Below, piece by piece: positions 41,042 through 49,302 of a stretch of DNA of 64,000 bases. Position 1 is the first letter of the stretch. Each line of letters opens with the position of its first letter. The DNA is from Sporolactobacillus sp. Y61. Lineage in GTDB: Bacteria; Bacillota; Bacilli; Bacillales; Sporolactobacillaceae. The translations under genes and the position numbers were made by a program. Below the pieces are notes generated by a model, which saw only the letters and a list, made by a program, of their open reading frames with translations, was not told the DNA's origin and searched no databases. The stretch is taken from NCBI RefSeq assembly GCF_040529185.1, contig NZ_CP159510.1:682001-746000 (forward strand), read 5' to 3'.

Positions 41042-41479
41042 TTAAATGTATAAATTTATCAGCATCCCGCGGATCTCGTCTAGACGATCCAGGAGATCAA
41101 GCTGTTTTTTGTTTTTATCCAGCAGGTCATGCGTCAGTTCCATCAGTTTTTTGTCCACTGTCCTGACAAGGGTCTGCCTCGCGCCGCCATTCTGCCAGGA
41201 ACGGAATCGTTCGGTATCGAGCCCCTGGCGTACAGCTTCCTGCATGAAGGAACGCACAAGCTTCTTATACAGCTGCAGATCATGCACCGTCCGGGACCCG
41301 GAAACACGGGCAGCCTGTTCATCTACGTGACGCATCAGTGTTTTCAACGCTTCAGCATTCAGGTGTTCTTGTCCTGCAGCGAGCGTGCGGCTGAATGAAC
41401 CGTTCAGCTTTGCTGTTATTCTCCCCCGACCGGCTGCTTTCTCTGTCACCCGGTTTTCCTGACCGATCTTAATCGACAC
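41042..41479 (-). CDS. yaaR: YaaR family (DUF327) protein
   Basis: A 145-residue protein of unknown function. The conserved C-terminal block (ELTHDLLDKNKKQLDLLDRLDEIRG) is helical. The start is a GTG at 41479 with AAGGAGG upstream; the family length agrees with this and not with the longer frame to 41545. It lies between darA and holB. Confidence 0.9.
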   Translation of the reverse strand: MSIKIGQENRVTEKAAGRGRITAKLNGSFSRTLAAGQEHLNAEALKTLMRHVDEQAARVSGSRTVHDLQLYKKLVRSFMQEAVRQGLDTERFRSWQNGGARQTLVRTVDKKLMELTHDLLDKNKKQLDLLDRLDEIRGMLINLYI

Positions 41480-41492
41480 CTTAGACGCCTCC

Positions 41493-41822
41493 TTAAAAAT
41501 GCCTGAACTGGTCGACATCCAGCACAAACACAGTGGCGCCGCCAACTTCTACTTCAACCGGTTGCATCATGTACCCGTCCGTGATGCTGTCTAATGAAGA
41601 AATTGGCGACATGATCTGCATTCTGCTTCGGCAGTGATTATGAATCAGCTCCAGAAGTCCTTCAACTTTCTCATCGTCTGTCCCAATCATAAACGTGGTA
41701 TTTCCGGCACGCAGGAACCCGCCGGTGGAAGCAAGCTTCGTGACATGAAAGTCAGCTTTAACAAGTGCTTCCTGCAAACCCGAACTGTCCTTTTTCTGAA
41801 CAACCGCCAGCACCAGTTTCAC
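41493..41822 (-). CDS. darA: DarA (YaaQ), PII-like cyclic-di-AMP receptor
   Basis: A 109-residue PII-like protein that binds c-di-AMP in Gram-positive bacteria; downstream target unknown. The family pattern KLVLAVVQKKDSSGLQEALV and TGGFLRAGNTTFMIG is intact. The start is a GTG at 41822 with AAAGGGTGG upstream; the extra N-terminal codons to 41918 overlap tmk. It lies between tmk and yaaR. Confidence 0.93.
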   Translation of the reverse strand: MKLVLAVVQKKDSSGLQEALVKADFHVTKLASTGGFLRAGNTTFMIGTDDEKVEGLLELIHNHCRSRMQIMSPISSLDSITDGYMMQPVEVEVGGATVFVLDVDQFRHF

Positions 41823-41835
41823 CAGAACCACCCTT

Positions 41836-42519
41836 TCAATCCGTTTTTTTGAATTGTGTCCATAAGGAGCGGAAATCCTCCCATATTTCATGAAAAACCT
41901 CATTTGCCGCCTGTTCACCGTTTATTCGGCAAATGCGTTGTTCATTTTCCTGAAGGATCTTCTGAAATCCTTCCCGTACACGCTGGTGATAGGCAAGTGA
42001 CCGCCTCTCGACCCGGTCCAGCTCATCAGCTCTTTGCGTCGCACCGGTCTCCGGTGCCCCGCTCCGCTGCTTCATCCGCTTTCTGCCTGCCTCCGGGGAT
42101 ACATCAATCAGATAGGTTCTGTCGGGAGTCAGACCCCCTGTTGCAAATCGATTGACCTCGCGCACCCATTTCACCGGCTGACCCAGTCCGTAAGCCTGGT
42201 AAGCGATGGAGGCATCAACAAACCGGTCACTGAGAACCACCTGACCGGATTTCAGAGCCGGAATAATTTTTTCTTCAACATGTTGACTGCGTGACGCGGC
42301 GTACAGCAGAATCTCTGTCCTGTCTGTAAGCGCCTGATGAGCCGGATCAAGGATCATGGACCGGATTTCGTCGCCGATCGCCGTTCCTCCCGGTTCACGT
42401 GTCAGAACAAACGACACCCCCTGCGTCTCAAGCATTCGGGCCAGTTTATGAATCTGTGTCGTTTTTCCGGCTCCGTCCGGTCCTTCAAAAGTAATAAAAA
42501 GTCCCTTGTCCCTGCTCAT
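41836..42519 (-). CDS. tmk: Thymidylate kinase
   Basis: Phosphorylates dTMP to dTDP for DNA synthesis. It has 227 residues: P-loop FEGPDGAGKTTQ (13-24) and the LTREPGGT motif. It overlaps the yaaO stop by four bases and is followed by darA, the conserved order. Confidence 0.97.
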   Translation of the reverse strand: MSRDKGLFITFEGPDGAGKTTQIHKLARMLETQGVSFVLTREPGGTAIGDEIRSMILDPAHQALTDRTEILLYAASRSQHVEEKIIPALKSGQVVLSDRFVDASIAYQAYGLGQPVKWVREVNRFATGGLTPDRTYLIDVSPEAGRKRMKQRSGAPETGATQRADELDRVERRSLAYHQRVREGFQKILQENEQRICRINGEQAANEVFHEIWEDFRSLWTQFKKTD

Positions 42520-43955
42520 AATACCCCTGCTTTATATATCTTTATTTTGCCTTTTGTGATGCCATCATTCTGAAAAACAGTACCTTCACGAACCAGTCGT
42601 TCGACCAGTTCCCGTTGTGCCCGGGTAATCCGTTCACCTTTTATGATCACTGGTATACCTGGAGGATAGGGAATGACATATTCCGCCGCAACCTGTCCTT
42701 CGGCAAGATTCAGAGCGGTATCCTGCTTCTCAGTCTTTGAAAGTTCACTGTATGTCCCGGCAAGCGTTGAACATAGCTGGAACCGTACGGGTTCAGGATC
42801 TTTCCTCCGATGAAAAGGATGCAGCTCCTCAAGGCTCTCACGAATGCCGGTAAGTGCGGCATCCAGGGGGATCCGATCGGTCAGACCCAGTGTCAAAAGA
42901 ACATGCTCTGAATCAGCCATCTCAGGATAAATCCCGGACTCAATCAGCCGCTTCTGCCAGTCGTACCCGTTCACACCCGGCCCTGCATCAAGCGTAATCT
43001 TAAATGGGTCAACCCGATAATAGCCCGGATCAGCCTTAAGGACATGGACCTTCCCAATCTTCTCAAGTCCGCGGACGAACCTGTTTCGGCATTCAAGAAT
43101 ATGATCAACTCTCAGTCTGTCCAGATTAGCCAGTACGTATCTGGCCAGATCAAGAGAAGCCATAATCGGATAGGAAGGGCTGGACGTCTGCAACGCTTCT
43201 CTTGCTTCCCGTACGCTCTCTGTCGATACACGCTGTGAACAGACATGCAGCCAGGCGCCCATCGTCATCGCCGGCAGCATTTTATGCGCAGAGTGAACCA
43301 CGAGATCCGCGCCCAGATCCAGTGCACTCGGTGGCAGAGGATGACCCAGGTGGAAATGTGCGCCGTGGGCTTCATCAACCAGCACGGTCATGCCATGCGC
43401 GTGGGCCTCCCGGATCAAACCCGCGATGTCCGGGGCCATACCATAATAATTCGGATAGGTCAGAATCACTGCTTTTGCCTGAGGATACTTCCGAAGGGCC
43501 TCTTTCCACGCCCGCGGATCAACACCTGCTGTAAGCCCTGATTTCCTGTCTCGAAAAGGAGCAAGAAATACAGGCCGGACACGACCCAGACGGAGCGCGT
43601 GGAAAACTGATTTATGGCTGTCCCGCTGAACCAGAACGGTATCTCCTTCGTGACAGGCCGCCTGAACCATGATCAGATTCCCGACAGTAGACCCGTTTAC
43701 AAGAAACAGACTCGCCCGGGACTGATAATATTGGGTCAGAAGCGCCTCCCCCGCCCGGATGATCCCCTCCGGATGATACAGATCGTCAAGACCGGCCACC
43801 TCTGTTGCATCTAAAGCAAGGAGCGGTCTGAAATACGGCGCCGCCTTCTCCGGGAAGATCAACCCGTCTTTGTGACCGGGAACATGAAAAGAAAACGCCT
43901 GACGGTTATGATATTGAAGTAAGCCATCAAATACAGGCGTACATGCTTGATCCAT
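42516..43955 (-). CDS. yaaO: Orn/Lys/Arg decarboxylase family protein (YaaO)
   Basis: PLP-dependent aminotransferase-class decarboxylase of 479 residues. The PLP lysine is K225 in VVHSAHKMLP, with D194 in LVDEAHGAH. The C-terminal small domain is present. The amino acid substrate is not evident; arginine, lysine or ornithine are the family options. It begins at an ATG with AAAGAGG upstream and overlaps tmk. In B. subtilis xpaC and yaaN lie upstream; here the VanZ block does. Confidence 0.9.
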   Translation of the reverse strand: MDQACTPVFDGLLQYHNRQAFSFHVPGHKDGLIFPEKAAPYFRPLLALDATEVAGLDDLYHPEGIIRAGEALLTQYYQSRASLFLVNGSTVGNLIMVQAACHEGDTVLVQRDSHKSVFHALRLGRVRPVFLAPFRDRKSGLTAGVDPRAWKEALRKYPQAKAVILTYPNYYGMAPDIAGLIREAHAHGMTVLVDEAHGAHFHLGHPLPPSALDLGADLVVHSAHKMLPAMTMGAWLHVCSQRVSTESVREAREALQTSSPSYPIMASLDLARYVLANLDRLRVDHILECRNRFVRGLEKIGKVHVLKADPGYYRVDPFKITLDAGPGVNGYDWQKRLIESGIYPEMADSEHVLLTLGLTDRIPLDAALTGIRESLEELHPFHRRKDPEPVRFQLCSTLAGTYSELSKTEKQDTALNLAEGQVAAEYVIPYPPGIPVIIKGERITRAQRELVERLVREGTVFQNDGITKGKIKIYKAGVL

Positions 43956-44082
43956 ATTTTTGCCTCTATAAAGAATATATTTTTATCCATCTGAAATGCA
44001 CTTTTTTCATACGTTTATTCTACCATAACAGACAAAAAGCCAGCCACCTGCAGGCAGGTGACCGGTGCACGAAAACAAGTAT

Positions 44083-44256
44083 TCATTTTTTACTGCCCGG
44101 ACCCGGCTGAGTCAGGAATTCGGCCCGGGCGATGACCAGGAGGCCGAAGATAAACAGGAGAAACCCCCAGGCCTGGCTGGAGCGGTCGATTGTCATCCAT
44201 AACAGTCCGCAGCTGAACAGAATCAGGCCAATAAGAAACATCAGGATTCGTTTCAA
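44083..44256 (-). CDS. 57-residue two-helix membrane protein
   Basis: Small frame after the VanZ-like gene with a TTG start (44254-44256) and GGAAGTGA box; an ATG five codons later (44241) is an alternative. It has two hydrophobic segments (MFLIGLILFSCGLLW and GFLLFIFGLLVIA) and a short tail. No family recognised. It starts six bases after the VanZ-like stop, so it is probably translated with it. Confidence 0.6.
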   Translation of the reverse strand: MKRILMFLIGLILFSCGLLWMTIDRSSQAWGFLLFIFGLLVIARAEFLTQPGPGSKK

Positions 44257-44262
44257 TGGGCG

Positions 44263-44901
44263 TCACTTCCGATCGATGAAATTTCCGGTATATGCCTTCG
44301 CTTTTCTGTCATCCTCCTGCCATGACATGATATCGGTGATATATTGCCTCATCCAGGCCTGCCGTCCAAGAATACGAAACGCGGAGGTACCGATCAGTAC
44401 ACCGCAGGCATTCAGGATGAGATCATCGACATCAAAAGGATGGACAGGAAACCGCGGGATGCCATTCAGCAGAAAAACCAGGATCTCAACACCCAGGGAG
44501 GCTGTGAAACCCGTTATCATCAGTTTAAAAAAAGTCAGACGGCCACGCGTCGCAAAGCCGGTGAAAAAGATGAACGGAATCGGAAGGACGATTTGCCAGA
44601 AAAGAAGCCAGTACCCCCCGGCGCTGTGAAGAGAAGATGAAATGGTCTGAAGGGGCCGCCATTGATACCATGTATCCGTTCCGGACGAAACCGGCTGAAC
44701 GGTAAGCAGAACAGTAAACACCAGGTAACCGGCAAGAAGTGACAGAAAGATCCCGCGGTTAAAGGTCAGATGTTTTTTCGTTAATTTTTCCCAGAGGAGG
44801 CATACACCAAGGACTGTACCGTAACCTATAAAGAAATCAAGAATATCAGGTTCAAGAAGATGTCTCAGGATTCTCCCCTGCCTCTCAAGGAAAGCTTTCA
44901 T
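44263..44901 (-). CDS. VanZ-family membrane protein
   Basis: A 212-residue membrane protein with about five hydrophobic segments. The VanZ-like pattern (PFDVDDLILNACGVLIG) places it in that family, whose founding member gives teicoplanin resistance; most members have no known role. It is the first gene beyond yaaO in the accessory block. No convincing close ribosome site precedes the ATG. Confidence 0.8.
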   Translation of the reverse strand: MKAFLERQGRILRHLLEPDILDFFIGYGTVLGVCLLWEKLTKKHLTFNRGIFLSLLAGYLVFTVLLTVQPVSSGTDTWYQWRPLQTISSSLHSAGGYWLLFWQIVLPIPFIFFTGFATRGRLTFFKLMITGFTASLGVEILVFLLNGIPRFPVHPFDVDDLILNACGVLIGTSAFRILGRQAWMRQYITDIMSWQEDDRKAKAYTGNFIDRK

Positions 44902-45218
44902 AATTATCTGCAGTCATCACTGCTCCTGTTCTCATCATAATACAGATCCGTCCGCAGCAACCCGCACACTTCGTGCGGAATAGCGCAAAAAAGATGCGGG
45001 ATCACGCATATCCCGCATCTTGCTCTTTTCTTGTGCGTCTAGGGGGTGGGGAGCAACTGCCCGCAGCAGCCCGATGGATTCAAATCATTAGAATCGATTC
45101 AGATGCATGTCCACTTTCCCCGCATTAACCTGAACGTGATTCTCTTCACTCCTTCACTATAAAACTTACCTCTTCAATACCTTGCCGGAAAGTATGTTAT
45201 ACTAAACGTAAATTCATC
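44902..45218. other. Spacer before the TPP riboswitch
   Basis: About 300 bases without a gene. It contains a CCGCACACTTCGTGCGG hairpin near 44970, the orphan terminator, and an A/T-rich stretch with a possible -10 (TATACT, 45199-45204) for the plus-strand tenA unit. The -35 is weak. Confidence 0.5.
44985..45030 (-). terminator. Strong hairpin with T-run lacking an upstream gene
   Basis: Perfect 12-bp stem AAGATGCGGGAT/ATCCCGCATCTT (44991-45002, 45010-45021), followed on the minus strand by six T. No minus-strand gene lies just before it; the tenA unit in between is on the plus strand. The plus side also has TCTTTTC, so it may stop transcription from either side. Confidence 0.6.
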
Positions 45219-45317
45219 TGTTAGTCTCGCTGGGGGAGCTTTCATAGCTGAGATCGGTATCGCCGAGACCCTTTGAACCTGAACCAGATCATACTGGCGT
45301 AGGAAAGTGGCTAAACT
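45219..45317 (+). promoter_or_regulatory. TPP (THI-box) riboswitch of tenA
   Basis: The conserved aptamer pieces are present: the CTGAGA core (45248-45253), GACCCTTTGAACCTGA and the ACTGGCGTAGGAA end. P1 may close as GTTAG with CTAAAC. It senses thiamine pyrophosphate. Downstream lies a terminator (45358-45396), and GGAAAGTGG (45302-45310) in the aptamer can pair with the CCACTTTC arm of that terminator. When the ligand is bound the terminator should form; otherwise read-through into tenA occurs. Confidence 0.93.
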
Positions 45318-45357
45318 TGCATCCTATTTTTATATCTACGTTACGATGCATATTTGT

Positions 45358-45396
45358 AAACCACTTTCTGCTTATGAAAGTGGTTTCTTTATTTTT
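45358..45396 (+). terminator. Riboswitch-controlled terminator of tenA
   Basis: Perfect 11-bp stem AAACCACTTTC/GAAAGTGGTTT (45358-45368, 45376-45386) followed by a T-rich run. This is the expression platform of the riboswitch. Confidence 0.9.
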
Positions 45397-45427
45397 ATTC
45401 ATTTATTACATGGAAGGAAGGGACCCT

Positions 45428-46120
45428 ATGTTATTTTCAAAGCGGTTAAAACAAAAGGCCAAACCCATTTTACATGAGATTTTTGATCATCCTTTTGTGA
45501 AAGGCATTGCAAGTGGAACATTGCCTAAAGAAGCGATTACGTTTTACGTTCAACAGGATTTTCAATACCTTAATGCCTTTGTGAAGCTTTATGCCTACGC
45601 CATTATCAAGTCTGAAACGCGTGATGACATGGATTTTTTTAAAGAGCAGATTGATTACACATTGCATAGTGAAAACATGGCTCATGGAAATTTATGCCAG
45701 GTCGCAAACCTCTCATATGACACATTGAAAGAAGGTAAAATCGCGCCTGTCACTCTTCTATATCAAGAGCATATGCTCGACCAGGGAGTTAACGGAAGTT
45801 TACTTGATATTTTAGCCTGCTTAATCCCTTGTCCCTGGACGTATTGGGAAATCGGGAAAAGGTTGGTGGAGCAACATCCATCTCTGGAAAACCATCCGTT
45901 CAAAGACTGGATTACGTTCTATGGCACTTATGGAAATGGTGAAATGGCCTTTGCCGAAGAACTGTTCCGACGCCTGAATGAAAAAGCCGGGAAAGCATCA
46001 ACAAAAGCATTGGATCAGGCAGAACACGTCTTCTTACGCAGTTGCGAATTAGAATGGATGTTCTGGGAAATGGCTTATTATCGGCAACACTGGACATTTA
46101 ACGATCGCATCAAAATTTAA
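45428..46120 (+). CDS. tenA: TenA-family thiaminase II (thiamine salvage)
   Basis: Hydrolyses thiamine breakdown products to release HMP for salvage. The 230 residues hold D44 (VQQDFQYL), catalytic C135 (LIPCPWTYWEIG) and E209 (EWMFWEMAYY). I start at the ATG at 45428, with GGAAGGAAGG upstream; upstream in-frame codons cross the riboswitch terminator. It is the only plus-strand gene in this stretch. It is visibly more AT-rich than its neighbours, which suggests acquisition. Confidence 0.93.
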   Translation: MLFSKRLKQKAKPILHEIFDHPFVKGIASGTLPKEAITFYVQQDFQYLNAFVKLYAYAIIKSETRDDMDFFKEQIDYTLHSENMAHGNLCQVANLSYDTLKEGKIAPVTLLYQEHMLDQGVNGSLLDILACLIPCPWTYWEIGKRLVEQHPSLENHPFKDWITFYGTYGNGEMAFAEELFRRLNEKAGKASTKALDQAEHVFLRSCELEWMFWEMAYYRQHWTFNDRIKI

Positions 46121-46143
46121 TGCACCGGGCAGGAATAAGAAAA

Positions 46144-46240
46144 GCCTTCATTTCACGATGGACACCCTTGCCTTTGGCTCGCAGTTCCTACGTTCAAGGC
46201 CTGCAGCGGACTTTCACCACCTGGCTGCCGCCCGACGCAC
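46144..46240 (-). mobile_element. Truncated 5' piece of a group II intron
   Basis: On the minus strand the sequence starts at 46240 with GTGCGTCGGGC, the group II intron 5' signature (GUGYG). It continues through GAAAGTCC, GCAGGC, GGAACTGCGAGCCA and AAGGCAAGGGTGTCCATCGTGA, a conserved domain I stretch. After about 97 bases it breaks off into the tenA 3' side. No reverse transcriptase, domain V or 3' end is seen. It begins one base after a hairpin at the end of the comA-like gene; some bacterial introns (class C) insert beside terminator stems. Inactive remnant. Confidence 0.75.
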
Positions 46241-46241
46241 C

Positions 46242-46280
46242 TTTAATCAGTGGGGGGATGAAGACACCCCACTGATTAAA
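46242..46280 (-). terminator. Hairpin after the comA-like gene
   Basis: Arms 46242-46255 and 46267-46280 form a perfect 14-bp stem (TTTAATCAGTGGGG with its complement), four bases after the stop codon. The expected T tract is missing because the intron piece starts at once. Its stem bases match those of the candidate RNA P1 at 38706-38773. Confidence 0.7.
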
Positions 46281-46283
46281 GGT

Positions 46284-46940
46284 TCACTTTATCCCGGGCT
46301 CCTTGCGGGGGGTAAGCAGAATCCCTTCCCGATTAATCTTCTCCGCGGCTTCCACCCGTGAATGTACACCCAGCTTCTGAAAAATGCCGGTCAGATACTT
46401 TTCTACCGTCCGCTGGCCGATCAGAAGAGACTTCGCAATTTCCCGGTTGGTCTGCCCGCTGATTACGGCAGACATAATATCTTTCTCCAGATGGTTGAAA
46501 TGGACTCTTGTCGCGCTTTCTATGGCCTTCTCACTGATTGCAAGTTTTCTGAAAAGCCACATCGGCATCAGCACTTCATCACGGAGCGCGGCCCGAAGCG
46601 CAGCGACGAGAGATTCAATAGAGGCCGACTTACTGATCACGCCGGACACCCCGCGGTCAACCATTTCTTCAAATAAAGGCTCAATTTCATTTTCATAACC
46701 TGTATATATCAATACTTTAGCTTCCGAATCAAGATCCAGTATCAGATCTGTTGCTTCAAGGCCGTCCATCTGCGGCATATTCAGGTCTATCAAATATAAT
46801 TTAAAATAATGTCTTTTGACTTCAGCAGCCAGATCGCCCGATGGTGGCAGTGCTTCTACGTCAAATCCCGCCGCTTTTAACACCGTTTGCGTCCCTCTTG
46901 CTACAACAGCATGATCATCCATGACTAATACCGATGTCAT
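46284..46940 (-). CDS. ComA-like response regulator (NarL/LuxR type)
   Basis: A 218-residue regulator. The receiver has D8/D9, phospho-acceptor D52 (IDLNMPQMDG), T80 (IYTGYE) and K104 (ISKSAS). A LuxR-type helix-turn-helix is at the end (QTNREIAKSLLIGQRTVEKYLTGI). IYTGYE, and LTGIFQKLGVHSR against LTSIFNKLNVGSR, resemble B. subtilis ComA. The ATG follows GAGGTG. It is the last gene of a three-gene set with two ComP-like kinases. It probably activates target genes on phosphorylation; targets are not in view. Confidence 0.8.
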   Translation of the reverse strand: MTSVLVMDDHAVVARGTQTVLKAAGFDVEALPPSGDLAAEVKRHYFKLYLIDLNMPQMDGLEATDLILDLDSEAKVLIYTGYENEIEPLFEEMVDRGVSGVISKSASIESLVAALRAALRDEVLMPMWLFRKLAISEKAIESATRVHFNHLEKDIMSAVISGQTNREIAKSLLIGQRTVEKYLTGIFQKLGVHSRVEAAEKINREGILLTPRKEPGIK

Positions 46941-46953
46941 CTTTCACACCTCG

Positions 46954-49284
46954 TTATTTATTGTCATTACCCGCCGGCAGATCAATCCGGACAGCCAGTC
47001 CGCCCGGCGCCGGCTTTTCCTGAGCCTGCGTCAGCCTGATGGATCCGCCCAGCCCTTCTACTCGGCTGATCAGACCCGGAAGGCCCATCGTACTGAAGGA
47101 AGGATCAATCTGACTGTCATCGATACCGGCTCCATCGTCCCGGTAAATCAGAAGGACGTGCGCTCCATCAAACCGGACAGCCAGGAAAACATGCCGGGCA
47201 CCAGTATGAGCTGCCACATGATCTAATAACTCCTGCGCCGCGCGATAAAGGCAGAGGGCCCCTTCTCTCTTCAAACCTTTCGGGATCGGGTCGATATGGG
47301 TCTCCAGAAAGAAGCCTGCCGACAGGCTGACCTGTTCAATAAGTTCGTTAAGAGCCGGACCAGGTCCTTTTTTTAATGCGGGTTCAGGATACCAGGCGCG
47401 GATGATTTTTCGCAGATCTCCGGCAATGTCCAGCACCCGCTCCCGGGCATAGGTGAGCATGCCCTTTATTTTCGCATCCTCCGTCTTTCTTATTTTCATA
47501 TCAATTTCACGGGCAATAGCCAGCTGATCCTGGACGGCGGTATCATGTAAATCTCTTGCCAGCTGCTTTCGTTCATACTCCGATAATGAAAACAGAAACC
47601 GGTTCATTTCAGGCGGAATACGTGATCGGTCCGTTTCCATCCTGCGGAGCGCATGCAGCAGCCGGTCCGTCTGATCCAGATTTTCAATCACAACTTTCGC
47701 ATAGTTCAGCAGGGTCTCCAGCCACATGCGCTCCTCCAGGTTGAGCATTTTCACCGGCTTTCGCCAGATACAGACAAGCAGCAGATTTTCATCCTTTCGC
47801 TGCTTCAGTAAAACAGCCATACCGGAAGGGCTTTTCCACATGCCACTGACTGGCTCTGTATGATCCTGCAGACGGCTGGTCCACTCCGTTATCCGGTTTT
47901 TATTCCCGTTTAGCGTCCGGACTTCCTTGTCACTGCCGATTCTGACCACCTCCGCATGCAGCGCGGGAAGATGGGAGGTCACTATTTCCCTGAGCATAAG
48001 GGCCACATGATCCAGCGTGTATTCTGTTTTCGACCATTGCAGAAAACGGTTCAGGCTCTCCTGCCTCGCTCTTTTTTCGGCACCTTCATGCTTTCTCAGC
48101 CAGTGATCCAGATACTCCCTGACATAAAGAGCCAGAATCCCGGTACTGAAAACAAGGATCCCGAGACTCATAATCTCTCCCGGATTGCCTGCAAGCTGCT
48201 CCCTTATGAATATGAGAAAAACACTCAGAGTCACAAGCGTCATGCAGAAGCTGAGCAGGCTGTAATAGCCGAGCCGGCTAATCTCAAACGACATATCAAT
48301 AAACACACCGGAGAGAACCGGAATGCATAAGGTCAGAGGAAGAAGCAGTGCAAAAGGTGTGGTCCATTCAACAGGAAGCGGCGACGTGCCGGTAAGCATG
48401 TTCGGCAAAGCATAGAAAGCAACAAAGGGAAAAAGGGTGAGAAAAAATCCTGCCATCAGCAGCTGAATCATCCGTCTGTATTCCGATCCTTCGATCCGCC
48501 TGTACAGCCTTGCCAAAAGGACGCACAGCAAAAGAAAAACAAAAACCGAAAAAATCAGTTCCTGAGGATAATAGGCACTGACCGACCTGTCCTCGATAAA
48601 AATACTGTGAAGAACAATTAATCCGCCACACAGATACAGACAGCCCAGCAGCCATCGAGACAACAGGAAAAAGCCAAAAGATCCGAAATAAACACGCATA
48701 AAATGAACCAGGAGAATCAATGTAAAAACCAGGGAAAAGCTGGTGACTTTCAGACTCCAGCTGTCATGTCGCGCATTAGCCGACATCTCAAGCAAAAGCG
48801 GTGAGACAACGATCAGAAGGGCGATCAGTACGGGTACCGCCGGATTTATCTCCTTTTTCATATGCAGAAAACAGGCGAACGAAAAACAGATAAGGAAAAA
48901 AGCGGCGGGAATGACCAGAAAGAAAAACATTGCCGATTTCGAAACCGACTGATCAACAGACAGGCGAATCACCTCATTCTCCCGCAGAAGATCGATATGT
49001 CCCGCCTGTCCGATCATCTCGTATGCGGTCATACTTTTTACTTTTGAAGGTAACTTTCCGTCAACGGACAGTATCCGGTCACCCGGCCGGATATGGGCGG
49101 AACTGCCCCAGCTGAAAGGAGCGACGCTTTGAACTGTATACCCCTGATCAGTGTGTTCTGTATAGACACCTATATAAGGCTTGTCAATAATACTGATCGT
49201 AAAATGCAGAACAAGTACGATGACTGTGATCATACTGATAAAAAACAAGTGCTTTTGCAGCTGACGGCTGATCTCGTTTTGCAT
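46954..49284 (-). CDS. ComP-like PDZ histidine kinase, N-box degenerate
   Basis: A 776-residue membrane kinase of the ComP type. There is an N-terminal membrane segment, a PDZ-like domain (about 36-110, RPGDRILSVDG), a multi-pass region (about 117-390), a HisKA_3-type phospho-His H580 (ARDLHDTAVQDQ) and an HATPase. The G box YRDDGAG (714-720) is kept, but the N box reads ELLDHVAAH (685-693) where active relatives have NxxKH, so ATP binding may be weak. It lies between the other kinase and the regulator, with short gaps on both sides. Confidence 0.8.
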   Translation of the reverse strand: MQNEISRQLQKHLFFISMITVIVLVLHFTISIIDKPYIGVYTEHTDQGYTVQSVAPFSWGSSAHIRPGDRILSVDGKLPSKVKSMTAYEMIGQAGHIDLLRENEVIRLSVDQSVSKSAMFFFLVIPAAFFLICFSFACFLHMKKEINPAVPVLIALLIVVSPLLLEMSANARHDSWSLKVTSFSLVFTLILLVHFMRVYFGSFGFFLLSRWLLGCLYLCGGLIVLHSIFIEDRSVSAYYPQELIFSVFVFLLLCVLLARLYRRIEGSEYRRMIQLLMAGFFLTLFPFVAFYALPNMLTGTSPLPVEWTTPFALLLPLTLCIPVLSGVFIDMSFEISRLGYYSLLSFCMTLVTLSVFLIFIREQLAGNPGEIMSLGILVFSTGILALYVREYLDHWLRKHEGAEKRARQESLNRFLQWSKTEYTLDHVALMLREIVTSHLPALHAEVVRIGSDKEVRTLNGNKNRITEWTSRLQDHTEPVSGMWKSPSGMAVLLKQRKDENLLLVCIWRKPVKMLNLEERMWLETLLNYAKVVIENLDQTDRLLHALRRMETDRSRIPPEMNRFLFSLSEYERKQLARDLHDTAVQDQLAIAREIDMKIRKTEDAKIKGMLTYARERVLDIAGDLRKIIRAWYPEPALKKGPGPALNELIEQVSLSAGFFLETHIDPIPKGLKREGALCLYRAAQELLDHVAAHTGARHVFLAVRFDGAHVLLIYRDDGAGIDDSQIDPSFSTMGLPGLISRVEGLGGSIRLTQAQEKPAPGGLAVRIDLPAGNDNK

Positions 49285-49302
49285 GCTCCCGCCTCCCTCG
49301 TA

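Noticed and set aside
45030..45075. A second group II intron 5' end (GTGCGTCTAG near 45034)
   Set aside because: Only the first few bases fit; the following domain I sequence is absent.
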